A DNA stretch of 7,198 nucleotides from an uncultured Caulobacterales bacterium (GTDB taxonomy: Bacteria > Pseudomonadota > Alphaproteobacteria > Caulobacterales > Maricaulaceae). The stretch lies in NCBI GenBank assembly GCA_938007945.1, contig CALLME010000019.1, positions 1 through 7,198 of the forward strand. The letters run 5' to 3'. Shown one piece after another: positions 1 to 6,058 of the stretch (positions within the stretch are counted from its first letter, which is position 1; every line of letters begins with the position of its first letter). Made by a program: the position numbers and the translations under genes. Below the pieces are notes generated by a model. It worked only from the letters and a program-made list of their open reading frames with translations. It made no database searches and had not been told where the DNA came from.

Positions 1-6
1 GACATC

Positions 7-249
7 TTATGTCTCTTTCTTGGTCATAAATATTTTTGCGATATCTTGGAGTGCACAAAGAAGGCGGTCTTCGACTGCATCCCTGTGCTCGCTTTGTCGT
101 AACAGGTGATGTATGTCGTCAATGATGCTTTCACCCGTGGGCGATAATGCCCCTGGAAAAGGCAGCACATTTGGGCCTGTGGACGTCGCATCCGCTCGAT
201 TATAAAGCGTTTCGATTTGTTTAATTGAGAATTCATCCTGGCTTCGCAT
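7..249 (-). CDS. Small hypothetical protein downstream of luxI
   Basis: This 80-residue protein is not recognised. It has no signal peptide, membrane segment or cysteine-rich motif, so it is probably cytoplasmic. The N-terminal part (about residues 5-20) and the C-terminal half (about 39-77, containing IIDDIHHLLRQ and LLCALQDIAKIF) look helical. The middle is a Pro/Gly linker (PNVLPFPGALSPTGES). The start is supported by a Shine-Dalgarno GAGAGGG six bases before the ATG. It lies 39 bases after the luxI stop on the same strand, so it is probably co-transcribed with luxI. The position would suit an accessory quorum-sensing protein such as an anti-activator, but no homology to TraM or another known family is visible and no function is assigned. 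The coding call rests on the RBS, the spacing and the clean frame. Confidence 0.7.
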   Translation of the reverse strand: MRSQDEFSIKQIETLYNRADATSTGPNVLPFPGALSPTGESIIDDIHHLLRQSEHRDAVEDRLLCALQDIAKIFMTKKET

Positions 250-255
250 GGTCCG

Positions 256-262
256 CCCTCTC
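256..262 (-). promoter_or_regulatory. Ribosome binding site of the 80-aa ORF
   Basis: The minus strand reads GAGAGGG followed by six bases (CGGACC) and ATG. This is the main evidence that the small ORF after luxI is translated, and it fixes the start. Confidence 0.6.
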
Positions 263-288
263 TTATTGTATTTTGGTTAGAACGATGC

Positions 289-948
289 TCAGGCCGCCTT
301 ACTAGGCTCAAATTGGGGCGGGGCGTAGTTGAGCGGAACAATCATGTTCGCAATTTGGCGCTTGGCTTTGGCCCATTTACGGCAACGCGCGAGACCCTCT
401 TCATTCATATATGACCGTGCGGCGATGTATTCTGCGCCGTCATCAGCCACATACTTGGCAGGCCCTAGGGGTTCTGTTTCCCACAGTAGACAGGCTTCAG
501 GGTAATTTTGCTTATAGGTTAGCCAACTAATGATATTAATATCATTTGCGATGCAATATTCATTTATGGCAACGATAATATGCGCGCGACCTTCGAGAAA
601 CTCACTACGCGTTGCGCCACGTTTTTCGACCAGATAACGGGTAAGTTCATAGGTATCATGAGCTTTTGGGAGGGTGTCAAACTCGCAAAAGTCAGGGAAT
701 ATGTCCTCCATTAGCGTTGCGCCAAATGTGGGGTTTAGACGGGCACAGGCTCTGACGGAACGATCTTCATCCAGTTTTAAAAAGTAGACTGTAGACTCAC
801 TATCATAGGAATCGATATCATACCCATTGTGTGCATCAGGCAGTTTCCAGCCTAATTCGTCCACCGCCGTGCGGTAACGCATTTTGAACATATCATCTAT
901 TTCAGCTTGATAGAGCGCCATATTCGCGCTGGTAACGACCTCAATCAT
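289..948 (-). CDS. luxI: LuxI-family acyl-homoserine-lactone synthase
   Basis: LuxI-family enzymes make a diffusible N-acyl-homoserine lactone from S-adenosylmethionine and an acyl-ACP or acyl-CoA in the cytoplasm. The 219-residue length is typical. Family landmarks are in register: R24 in MRYR, W34 in ELGW, D46 and D49 in YDIDSYD, R70 in ARLNPT, and E101/R104 in YELTRY. The usual phenylalanine after R24 (RxxxF) is alanine here (A28), a departure at a residue near the SAM pocket. The start has a strong Shine-Dalgarno, AAGGAG, six bases before the ATG. It lies 79 bases downstream of luxR on the same strand, with a hairpin between them, and is followed by an 80-aa ORF. The acyl chain cannot be predicted from sequence alone; acyl-CoA-dependent relatives with aryl or branched products are also possible. 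Confidence 0.93.
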   Translation of the reverse strand: MIEVVTSANMALYQAEIDDMFKMRYRTAVDELGWKLPDAHNGYDIDSYDSESTVYFLKLDEDRSVRACARLNPTFGATLMEDIFPDFCEFDTLPKAHDTYELTRYLVEKRGATRSEFLEGRAHIIVAINEYCIANDINIISWLTYKQNYPEACLLWETEPLGPAKYVADDGAEYIAARSYMNEEGLARCRKWAKAKRQIANMIVPLNYAPPQFEPSKAA

Positions 949-954
949 AAGTCT

Positions 955-960
955 CTCCTT
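955..960 (-). promoter_or_regulatory. Ribosome binding site of luxI
   Basis: AAGGAG on the minus strand lies six bases before the luxI ATG and extends to AAGGAGA. It is a near-perfect Shine-Dalgarno, and the strongest in the quorum-sensing block. Confidence 0.75.
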
Positions 961-995
961 ACGGATAGACCTAAATTTAAATTGAAATTTTTAAA

Positions 996-1011
996 CCCCT
1001 CGAAAGAGGGG
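996..1011 (-). terminator. Hairpin between luxR and luxI, possible terminator
   Basis: On the minus strand, CCCCTC pairs with GAGGGG around a TTTC loop, and TTTAAAAATTT follows. This fits a Rho-independent terminator or attenuator ending luxR transcripts, though the U-tract is interrupted by A residues. If it works, luxI needs its own promoter in the roughly 45 bases after the hairpin or must rely on read-through. It could instead be a protein-binding dyad, but it does not match the CT-N12-AG pattern of lux boxes. Confidence 0.45.
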
Positions 1012-1027
1012 GTGGGTGAATGCCAGC

Positions 1028-1765
1028 CTAGGGAATGATTTGGCCTGATAAGATCCCAAGTGTTACCGCATGAGCACGGTTGCTTGCGACTAATTTACGA
1101 TTGATATTTTTCATGTGATCTTTAACTGAGTGCTCGGAGATGTTGTAGATAGCGCTTATTTCCCAATTGGTTTTGCCCGCCGCAGCATAATATAGAACAT
1201 CGATTTCTCTGGGTGTGAGTGTCTCGCAGGATAGATCACATTCAATATCACTGACTTTCAAGAGCTGAGTATAGCTATGAATACACACAAGTTCTATTTG
1301 TGCTATTTCGTTTGGGCTAAGTTCTAATTGATCAAAACCAAGGGAAATCATACCCGTCGGATAGTTTTGGAACATGACAGGGACAGCTAGCCCATCGAAT
1401 AAAGAAAAATCGCGCGCCTCATCAAGAATTTTTTGCCCAAAACGAGAAGCGTGGTCATAGGCCGTATGCCATTCGAACGCACTTCGATTTTTCATAGCAA
1501 ACCGCGAGATAGGATCGTGGAAGATATAGCGTTTATCGACCCATCTTTTTTGGAATTCCTCTGGCCAGTTAGACCGACCCACGTCCCAAATATTTACTTT
1601 CCCAAGCGCAGGATTGATAAGCGGTAAAATGGACGTTGTTTTGAATCCATAGCCGCGCGCAAAGCCGTCTAGTTCCTCGAAAATATCGTCAATCGTCGTT
1701 TTAGTATTGATACGTTTTATAACGTCCAAAACATTTGTGATATTTTTTATGCCCGCTTCCATCAT
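1028..1765 (-). CDS. luxR: LuxR-family autoinducer-binding transcription regulator
   Basis: This 245-residue protein has the two-domain LuxR layout: an N-terminal signal-binding domain (about residues 15-170) and a C-terminal GerE/LuxR helix-turn-helix (about 183-241). The HTH is intact (LTPREIDVL, then AAGKTNWEIS and SVKDHMKNINRKL) with the conserved E187, L191 and G197. In the ligand domain, D84-P85, W99 and G125 match TraR D70, P71, W85 and G113. The TraR W57 and Y61 positions appear to be F71 and W75, an altered signal pocket. The start ATG is followed directly by a second ATG, and GGGG lies just upstream. The gene is divergent from the XRE regulator and upstream of luxI on the same strand, so LuxI product is its likely ligand. 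Which promoters it controls is not visible. Confidence 0.93.
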   Translation of the reverse strand: MMEAGIKNITNVLDVIKRINTKTTIDDIFEELDGFARGYGFKTTSILPLINPALGKVNIWDVGRSNWPEEFQKRWVDKRYIFHDPISRFAMKNRSAFEWHTAYDHASRFGQKILDEARDFSLFDGLAVPVMFQNYPTGMISLGFDQLELSPNEIAQIELVCIHSYTQLLKVSDIECDLSCETLTPREIDVLYYAAAGKTNWEISAIYNISEHSVKDHMKNINRKLVASNRAHAVTLGILSGQIIP

Positions 1766-1822
1766 CTACCCCATTTAGGTACAATTACCCCGATAAGTTG
1801 AAAAATACAATTTTTTTCCTAC

Positions 1823-1837
1823 CCAACTAAAACTTGG
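1823..1837. repeat. Imperfect inverted repeat upstream of the XRE promoter
   Basis: The sequence CCAACTAAAACTTGG has six-base arms with one mismatched pair (CCAACT versus ACTTGG) around three bases. It ends seven bases before the proposed -35 of the XRE gene, in the region shared with luxR. Position suits an operator for the LuxR or XRE product. The arms are short, so chance is possible. Confidence 0.3.
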
Positions 1838-1844
1838 AAAGCGA

Positions 1845-1873
1845 TTGTCATTCTTGCCGCAATGTTCTTATAT
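1845..1873 (+). promoter_or_regulatory. Putative sigma70-type promoter of the XRE gene
   Basis: TTGTCA (1845-1850) is followed after 17 bases by TTATAT (1868-1873), or after 18 by TATATA. Transcription would begin near 1880, giving a leader of about 37 bases. This is the best -35/-10 pair in the luxR-XRE intergenic region. No comparably clear promoter was seen for luxR on the other strand. Confidence 0.5.
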
Positions 1874-1892
1874 AGATAAAAACAATAATTGA

Positions 1893-1904
1893 CGCGATTT
1901 CGCG
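1893..1904. repeat. Perfect dyad CGCGATTTCGCG in the XRE leader
   Basis: Five-base arms CGCGA/TCGCG flank TT. The dyad falls between the proposed transcription start (near 1880) and the ribosome binding site of the XRE gene. It could be an autoregulatory operator or a small 5' hairpin. Confidence 0.35.
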
Positions 1905-1917
1905 CGAGCAGGGACTA

Positions 1918-2319
1918 ATGACTGAAATGACAAAGAATAAAACATCAGCTAATTCGGTGGATGTTGTGGTGGGGACGAACCTCCGCATGATGCGAACATC
2001 GGTTAAGATGAGCCAGACTGTGTTGGCGGACAAAGTTAACATCACCTTTCAGCAGATTCAAAAATATGAGAGAGGTGACAACCGCATTGGTGCAAGTCGC
2101 TTGTGGCAGTTTTGCGAAATTTTTAACTGCAAACCCAATGCTTTTTTTGTTGGCATTGAAGATGAAAATGCGTCTGACAGCGAAACGGCCTTAGATTCAC
2201 AGCGCACTGATTTATACCAACATCCTCGTGGCCCTGCCATTGCGAGCGCATTTCTAAAAATCGATAATAGAGAAATCGAAAACCAAATTATCGCGATGTG
2301 CCGCAGTCTCGCCAAATAA
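1918..2319 (+). CDS. XRE-family HTH regulator, PraR-like
   Basis: This 133-residue DNA-binding protein has a Cro/C1-type helix-turn-helix at about residues 18-75. The signature LADKVNITFQQIQKYERG then NRIGASRLWQF matches a group common in alphaproteobacteria that includes PraR. The C-terminal tail (RGPAIASAFLKIDNREIENQIIAMCRSLAK) keeps the group's pattern of a final helix. PraR of rhizobia represses quorum-sensing genes and biofilm functions. The assignment to that group is by motif recognition, not a search. The first ATG is chosen because AGG/GGGA lies three to five bases upstream and no site precedes the Met at residue 4. The gene is divergent from luxR and shares about 152 bases of regulatory DNA with it, so control of luxR, itself or both is likely but unproven. 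Confidence 0.88.
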   Translation: MTEMTKNKTSANSVDVVVGTNLRMMRTSVKMSQTVLADKVNITFQQIQKYERGDNRIGASRLWQFCEIFNCKPNAFFVGIEDENASDSETALDSQRTDLYQHPRGPAIASAFLKIDNREIENQIIAMCRSLAK

Positions 2320-2320
2320 G

Positions 2321-2363
2321 ATTAGCGCACCAACCGTCTCTGAAAGGCTAATTCAAAAGAGAC
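2321..2363. repeat. Interlocked short dyads between convergent genes
   Basis: Two six-base inverted repeats overlap between the ends of the XRE gene and the lipoprotein gene: ATTAGC (2321-2326) with GCTAAT (2347-2352), and GTCTCT (2336-2341) with AGAGAC (2358-2363). They cannot form together. No U-tract follows on either strand, so no intrinsic terminator is called. Confidence 0.25.
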
Positions 2364-2818
2364 CCATAAATCGTTCGATTATAAATGCTGGCATAATTAC
2401 GTAAGTCTTTACGTAGTTGCTTGTGCGTGGGACCATAGAGAGTATCTCCACTACCTTCAGCCATGCGGTAATTCACTTGATTTTTAATTTCGTCATATTC
2501 AGCCATGGTCAGTCCAGGGAAACTTTTCCCTCGACCTGAAAATGCTATAAGTTCTATTGCGCCTTGGGACCTGTCAGCAAGGGCCAAGCGTGCATCTCTT
2601 ACAGGGTCAGCAGTTTCTAGCCACGCAAGTTTAGCGACTATGTCCCGTTCTTTTTCAGACATCTCGGCATTGGGGGTCAGTTTGTTCATCGGTTCTGTCA
2701 CTATGGTGGTGGACTTTGTAGAAAGAGAGTCTGTTTCGCTTAATGGCGTCTCATTCGTGACCTGCGCACAGGCAGCAAGCGCAATAGCGAACATAGGTAA
2801 ACTTAATTTAAATTTCAT
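2348..2818 (-). CDS. Small putative lipoprotein paired with the metalloprotease
   Basis: The 156-residue product begins with a lipoprotein signal peptide: positive start MKFK, a hydrophobic core, then lipobox LAAC with C17 as the lipidated residue. The mature part has a Ser/Thr-rich linker (about 20-45) followed by a charged, probably helical domain (about 52-155) containing WLETADPVRDARLALADRS and LRKDLRNYASIYNRTIYG. No family is recognised. It overlaps the metalloprotease stop as ATGA, and AAGGA lies eight bases upstream inside the protease gene, so the two are probably translationally coupled. Its likely place is the periplasmic face of a membrane. Roles such as inhibitor, chaperone or anchoring partner for the protease are inference only. 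Confidence 0.85.
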   Translation of the reverse strand: MKFKLSLPMFAIALAACAQVTNETPLSETDSLSTKSTTIVTEPMNKLTPNAEMSEKERDIVAKLAWLETADPVRDARLALADRSQGAIELIAFSGRGKSFPGLTMAEYDEIKNQVNYRMAEGSGDTLYGPTHKQLRKDLRNYASIYNRTIYGSLLN

Positions 2819-5580
2819 GACGACATTCCTTGTTCATCGTTACGGCCGCGATTCAACCGCAGCGCTTTGATTTTACGCGCCGCGCCGAGGAGAAGTAGCA
2901 TAAACAGGCCAAAGCTGCCTCCGCCACCGCCCGAACTGGACGTCGTCGTAACAGGGGGAGGCGGTGGTGGCGGAGGCGGGGCTGGGGCCGCGGTCACCGT
3001 GACGGTAATTGTAGCAGTGTTAGACGTGGCGGTACCGTCACTCACGCTATAGGAAATTGTCTCTGTTCCGCTATATCCATTCGCAGGCTGGTAGGAAACA
3101 GCCGTTCCATCAACTGTGGCTGTGCCGCCATTGCTTGGCGTTCCAACTGTTGCGATTGAAAGTGTATCGCCGTCGGCGTCAGTGTCATTGTTTAAGACCG
3201 AAAAACGCGTGGCGCCGCTGTCTTGGTCAACTGTGAAACTATCATTATTGGCCACAGGCGCTGAATTAGGCGGAGGAGCAGGCGTGACTGTTACCGTAAC
3301 TTGAGCGCTTGCAGTGCCGCCGTTTCCGTCACTAACCGTGTAATTAAACGTCTCTGTTCCACTAAACTCGCTCGCGGGACGATATGTTATTTCACCGCCT
3401 GCATTTGCAACGGTGCCGCCATTGCTGATATCTGAAATTGCGCTAACCGTGAGCGTGTCGCCATCGGCGTCGCTGTCATTCAACAACACGGCAAAATTTG
3501 TCACGCCGCTATCCTGATTAACAGTGAAACTGTCCGCGACGGCAACAGGTGCCTGATTAGGCGGCGGATTGGTGGATGCTGCAACAGAAATTGTGCCTGT
3601 ATTTACAGCAAAAAACGGTTGTGACGCGCATTTGATACGCAAACGTCCCGTCGTCGTATCTATATTTGGTACGGTAATCGTCTCACTACCGTCATTTGCA
3701 GTTCCCGATGCAACGACTATTGAGAATGTTTGACCTCCGTCATCAGATAAGTCAACATCCACAGCTGAGCAACTGATAGGTGCTGCCGTTGTGTTCGCAA
3801 CATCCCAAGTAATTGTCTGTCTCGTCCCGCCTTGCCAAGAGGCTGTATCGGGCGCCGTGACTGTAAACGGCCCTGCTGCGGCGTTAACTGTCAGTTTCAT
3901 ATCATCCGCAGCGACACCACCTTTGCTGTCACGCACGGTGAAGCGAAAGTTCAATTCTCGATCTGTCGTGGGGAGTGTTTCACCAAAGGTCGAAGTGCCC
4001 GTCAAAACGTCACTCGGTTGCGGGAATGTGCGAGTTGGCGCGCTTTTTGGCGGAAACGAGCGGAAGAGGGGGCGTGTGCCGTCATCAACGTTTTGCGCCT
4101 GTGTTCTTGTCGCTGCACCAAGATCATATTGTTCCCAAGCATAGCTTAGCGTGTCGCCCGCATCTGCATCAGTGGCGCTACCTGCTAAGATAAACGGTGT
4201 TGATTGGGGGATTTGCCCGTCAGAGCCTGCATCCGGGACCGGGATTCTGTTGTTTAAGCTTATGGTGGCTCCACAGCTTCCGCCCCTTGCGCTATTGGCA
4301 ACAAATTCACTTATTTGCTCAATTGAGCGCGCGTGAAAATAGGCATCTGCAAGAGGTTGAATGTCCTCTTCGCCGCAGAGGCTTGCATAGGCCATAATCG
4401 TAGAACCACTGCCAGGCTCATAGGCAGAATCTGCCGCCCGGTTACCAGTGCAAGACTCAGCAAGCCCGTTAAACGTATGCGCTGCCGCAAATTGGTGTCC
4501 AAATTCATGCGCGACGAAATCGATAAAGAAGGGGTCATTCACAGGCTGAGAGCTACCTGTCACGCCTTCCGCCTTTTGGTCACCACAGACGACGCCGAAT
4601 GATGCTAAACCTCCGCCGCCCGTACTAAATACATGCCCAATATCATAATTTGCCGATCCAATTTTTTCATTAATTTCTGCCGTGACTTCTTCAATTAAGG
4701 CATCAGCATCATCATCCGTAAAAGGGTCTGACGCCGCGTCTAGAAAGATAACGTCTGAATTATTGTCAACAAGTTGTAGTCTGACTGCGACGTCACGTTC
4801 ATAGACTTGATTGACGCGATTGATACCTGTGATGATTGCCGACATGGCACCTTCTGTTGTGCCGCCGTGGAACTGAGAGAACTCACCTGTTGCAGCGACA
4901 GCTAAGCGGTAAGTCCGTAAGTTTGAACCGAACGAGAATTTCTGCTCACGTTGGGCAAATGGCGTGTAGTTTTGATTGCGTTTCTGATGATTGTCGTGGG
5001 CCTGCTTTGCGTGAGAGCCGCAAGTAAACGGCGCGTGATTGTGTCCGGACCGCTCGGCAGTGTAGTCAGATTTGAAATAGCTTTGATACTCGCCTTGCGC
5101 ACCGACAGGGTCAATAAAGACTGTATCGTCGCCAAAGCTCAGTACAGCGTGAAATCCGCTCGGTGTGATATCTAGACGACCCGTATTGTCGGGATCGTTC
5201 ACATCCGTAACTCTGTAAGTTTGGATACTAGGGAATTTCTTGGCGAGGGCAGGCGCCATAATCGGCGAGTATTGAACTGCGTAACGCCGCATTTCGCCGT
5301 GTGGTAAAGGCAGGTCGATATAGGTTTGAGAGGTGCCAAATTGCTCATCTGGCGCTTGGTTGAGAACTGACCGTAAGGCCGCGTCTTCAACGCGAACTAG
5401 TCGCGATTTACGGATTGTCGGGATTTGAGCCTGTAACCCTTCATCCTTAACCGAAAATTTCACAGATGATCCCGATATGTCGTTCCACGTCTGCGCCTGC
5501 GCGGCTGAGTTAATTCCGACAATAGAGCTAAGAACAGTGGCACAAAGTAACATACGTCGTGTCGAAATCAGTGTTTTCAT
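2815..5580 (-). CDS. Secreted reprolysin-like zinc metalloprotease with GlyGly-CTERM-like tail
   Basis: The 921-residue preproprotein has a signal peptide (MKTLISTRRM, hydrophobic core, cleavage near AQA29-Q30). A propeptide (about 30-215) has the family pattern GFHAVLSFGDDTVFIDP and YQSYFKSDY. The metzincin catalytic domain (about 216-440) carries HEFGHQFAAAH (H358, E359, H362, H368) and a Met-turn IMAY with M396. Glycine in the usual HExxHxxGxxH is alanine (A365). Next come a PKD-like region (about 445-567), an Ig-like region (about 570-668) and two tandem cadherin-like (Big_9-type) domains (about 676-767 and 773-863). The tail has nine prolines (868-876), five glycines (884-888), a short hydrophobic stretch and RKIKALR, resembling a GlyGly-CTERM sorting signal. 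The likely role is extracellular or surface protein degradation. AGAAGG lies ten bases upstream of the ATG. The next gene is a lipoprotein overlapping by ATGA. Confidence 0.92.
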   Translation of the reverse strand: MKTLISTRRMLLCATVLSSIVGINSAAQAQTWNDISGSSVKFSVKDEGLQAQIPTIRKSRLVRVEDAALRSVLNQAPDEQFGTSQTYIDLPLPHGEMRRYAVQYSPIMAPALAKKFPSIQTYRVTDVNDPDNTGRLDITPSGFHAVLSFGDDTVFIDPVGAQGEYQSYFKSDYTAERSGHNHAPFTCGSHAKQAHDNHQKRNQNYTPFAQREQKFSFGSNLRTYRLAVAATGEFSQFHGGTTEGAMSAIITGINRVNQVYERDVAVRLQLVDNNSDVIFLDAASDPFTDDDADALIEEVTAEINEKIGSANYDIGHVFSTGGGGLASFGVVCGDQKAEGVTGSSQPVNDPFFIDFVAHEFGHQFAAAHTFNGLAESCTGNRAADSAYEPGSGSTIMAYASLCGEEDIQPLADAYFHARSIEQISEFVANSARGGSCGATISLNNRIPVPDAGSDGQIPQSTPFILAGSATDADAGDTLSYAWEQYDLGAATRTQAQNVDDGTRPLFRSFPPKSAPTRTFPQPSDVLTGTSTFGETLPTTDRELNFRFTVRDSKGGVAADDMKLTVNAAAGPFTVTAPDTASWQGGTRQTITWDVANTTAAPISCSAVDVDLSDDGGQTFSIVVASGTANDGSETITVPNIDTTTGRLRIKCASQPFFAVNTGTISVAASTNPPPNQAPVAVADSFTVNQDSGVTNFAVLLNDSDADGDTLTVSAISDISNGGTVANAGGEITYRPASEFSGTETFNYTVSDGNGGTASAQVTVTVTPAPPPNSAPVANNDSFTVDQDSGATRFSVLNNDTDADGDTLSIATVGTPSNGGTATVDGTAVSYQPANGYSGTETISYSVSDGTATSNTATITVTVTAAPAPPPPPPPPPVTTTSSSGGGGGSFGLFMLLLLGAARKIKALRLNRGRNDEQGMSS
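2827..2831 (-). promoter_or_regulatory. Ribosome binding site of the lipoprotein, inside the protease gene
   Basis: AAGGA on the minus strand lies eight bases before the lipoprotein ATG and within the last codons of the protease. With the ATGA overlap it indicates coupled translation of the pair. Confidence 0.65.
2992..3264 (-). repeat. Cadherin-like domain repeat, copy 2 (protease 773-863)
   Basis: This stretch encodes the second of two tandem domains. It shares SAPVANNDSFTVDQDSG, DADGDTL, SNGGT, YSGTE and SVSDG patterns with the copy at 3280-3555. Such domains usually act as extracellular spacers or adhesion modules. The copies are clearly related but diverged, so the duplication is not recent. 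Confidence 0.75.
3280..3555 (-). repeat. Cadherin-like domain repeat, copy 1 (protease 676-767)
   Basis: This is the first tandem copy, with QAPVAVADSFTVNQDSG, DADGDTL, SNGGT, FSGTETFNYTVSDG and TVTVTP. A short PAPPP linker joins it to copy 2. The DxDxDxD-like acidic run suggests possible calcium binding, an inference from related domains. Confidence 0.75.
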
Positions 5581-5628
5581 CGTCTCAGAACCTTCTCTAC
5601 TATGCTTAGCTCTTTTTAGGCCTCAAAT

Positions 5629-5661
5629 ATGACGTGAGGGCAACCAAAAAGCTCACATCAT
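5629..5661. repeat. Long inverted repeat upstream of the protease
   Basis: ATGACGTGAG and CTCACATCAT form ten-base arms with one mismatch around a 13-base spacer. The dyad lies about 50-80 bases upstream of the protease ATG. It could be an operator or a hairpin in the mRNA leader. No T-run on either strand supports a terminator, and no clear promoter was found around it. Confidence 0.5.
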
Positions 5662-5790
5662 CAGCAGGGCGCTTCGTCCCACAAGTGTCTTGTAAGTGGA
5701 GTTGATACAGAATTCGTTAAGAATTTACTTCCCTATAGACACTGAAAAAACAACGTCTTGTCGCAAACAAAAGTTCCGAGCTAAATACGC

Positions 5791-5822
5791 AAAACAAAAG
5801 GCTCCGTTTATAACGAAGCCTT
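5791..5822 (-). terminator. Rho-independent terminator of tRNA-Asp
   Basis: On the minus strand, AAGGCTTCGTT pairs with AACGGAGCCTT through 11 positions, including one U-G wobble, around an ATA loop. TTTGTTTT follows. It begins about 32 bases after the tRNA-Asp 3' end and would separate the tRNA transcript from the protease operon downstream. Confidence 0.8.
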
Positions 5823-5854
5823 GTTAAGTCTTAAATTATCCATTCCCGAAGAAA

Positions 5855-5931
<77 letters not shown>

Positions 5932-5957
5932 GCAAATCGTCTGCGCGACGTTGCAGC

Positions 5958-5986
5958 TTACTAGACAAGACCGCCCTGCCCGTCAA
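5958..5986 (-). promoter_or_regulatory. Promoter of tRNA-Asp
   Basis: On the minus strand, TTGACG (5981-5986) and TAGTAA (5958-5963) are separated by exactly 17 bases. The -10 lies 26 bases from the tRNA 5' end. The TTGAC core is typical of alphaproteobacterial stable-RNA promoters. Confidence 0.6.
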
Positions 5987-6058
5987 CGCTGATATTGCCG
6001 TTAAATGCGTTTTTTTCACCGCTGCAATTTCCCGGCAAAAAACCGTTGCAAAACCGCC

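Noticed and set aside
949..1027. A lux box upstream of luxI
   Set aside because: The only dyad there is CCCCTC-TTTC-GAGGGG, which does not fit the CT-N12-AG spacing of lux boxes and is better read as a hairpin.
1767..1791. Direct repeat TACCCC (1767-1772 and 1786-1791) upstream of luxR
   Set aside because: It is only six bases, and one copy overlaps the luxR ribosome binding site; chance is likely.
2867..3052. Plus-strand ORF with a poly-glycine run
   Set aside because: The glycines are simply the complement of the protease polyproline codons.
3791..4149. Plus-strand open frames opposite the metalloprotease
   Set aside because: They are antisense shadows of a gene with clear domains and motifs; they show no RBS or recognisable protein features.
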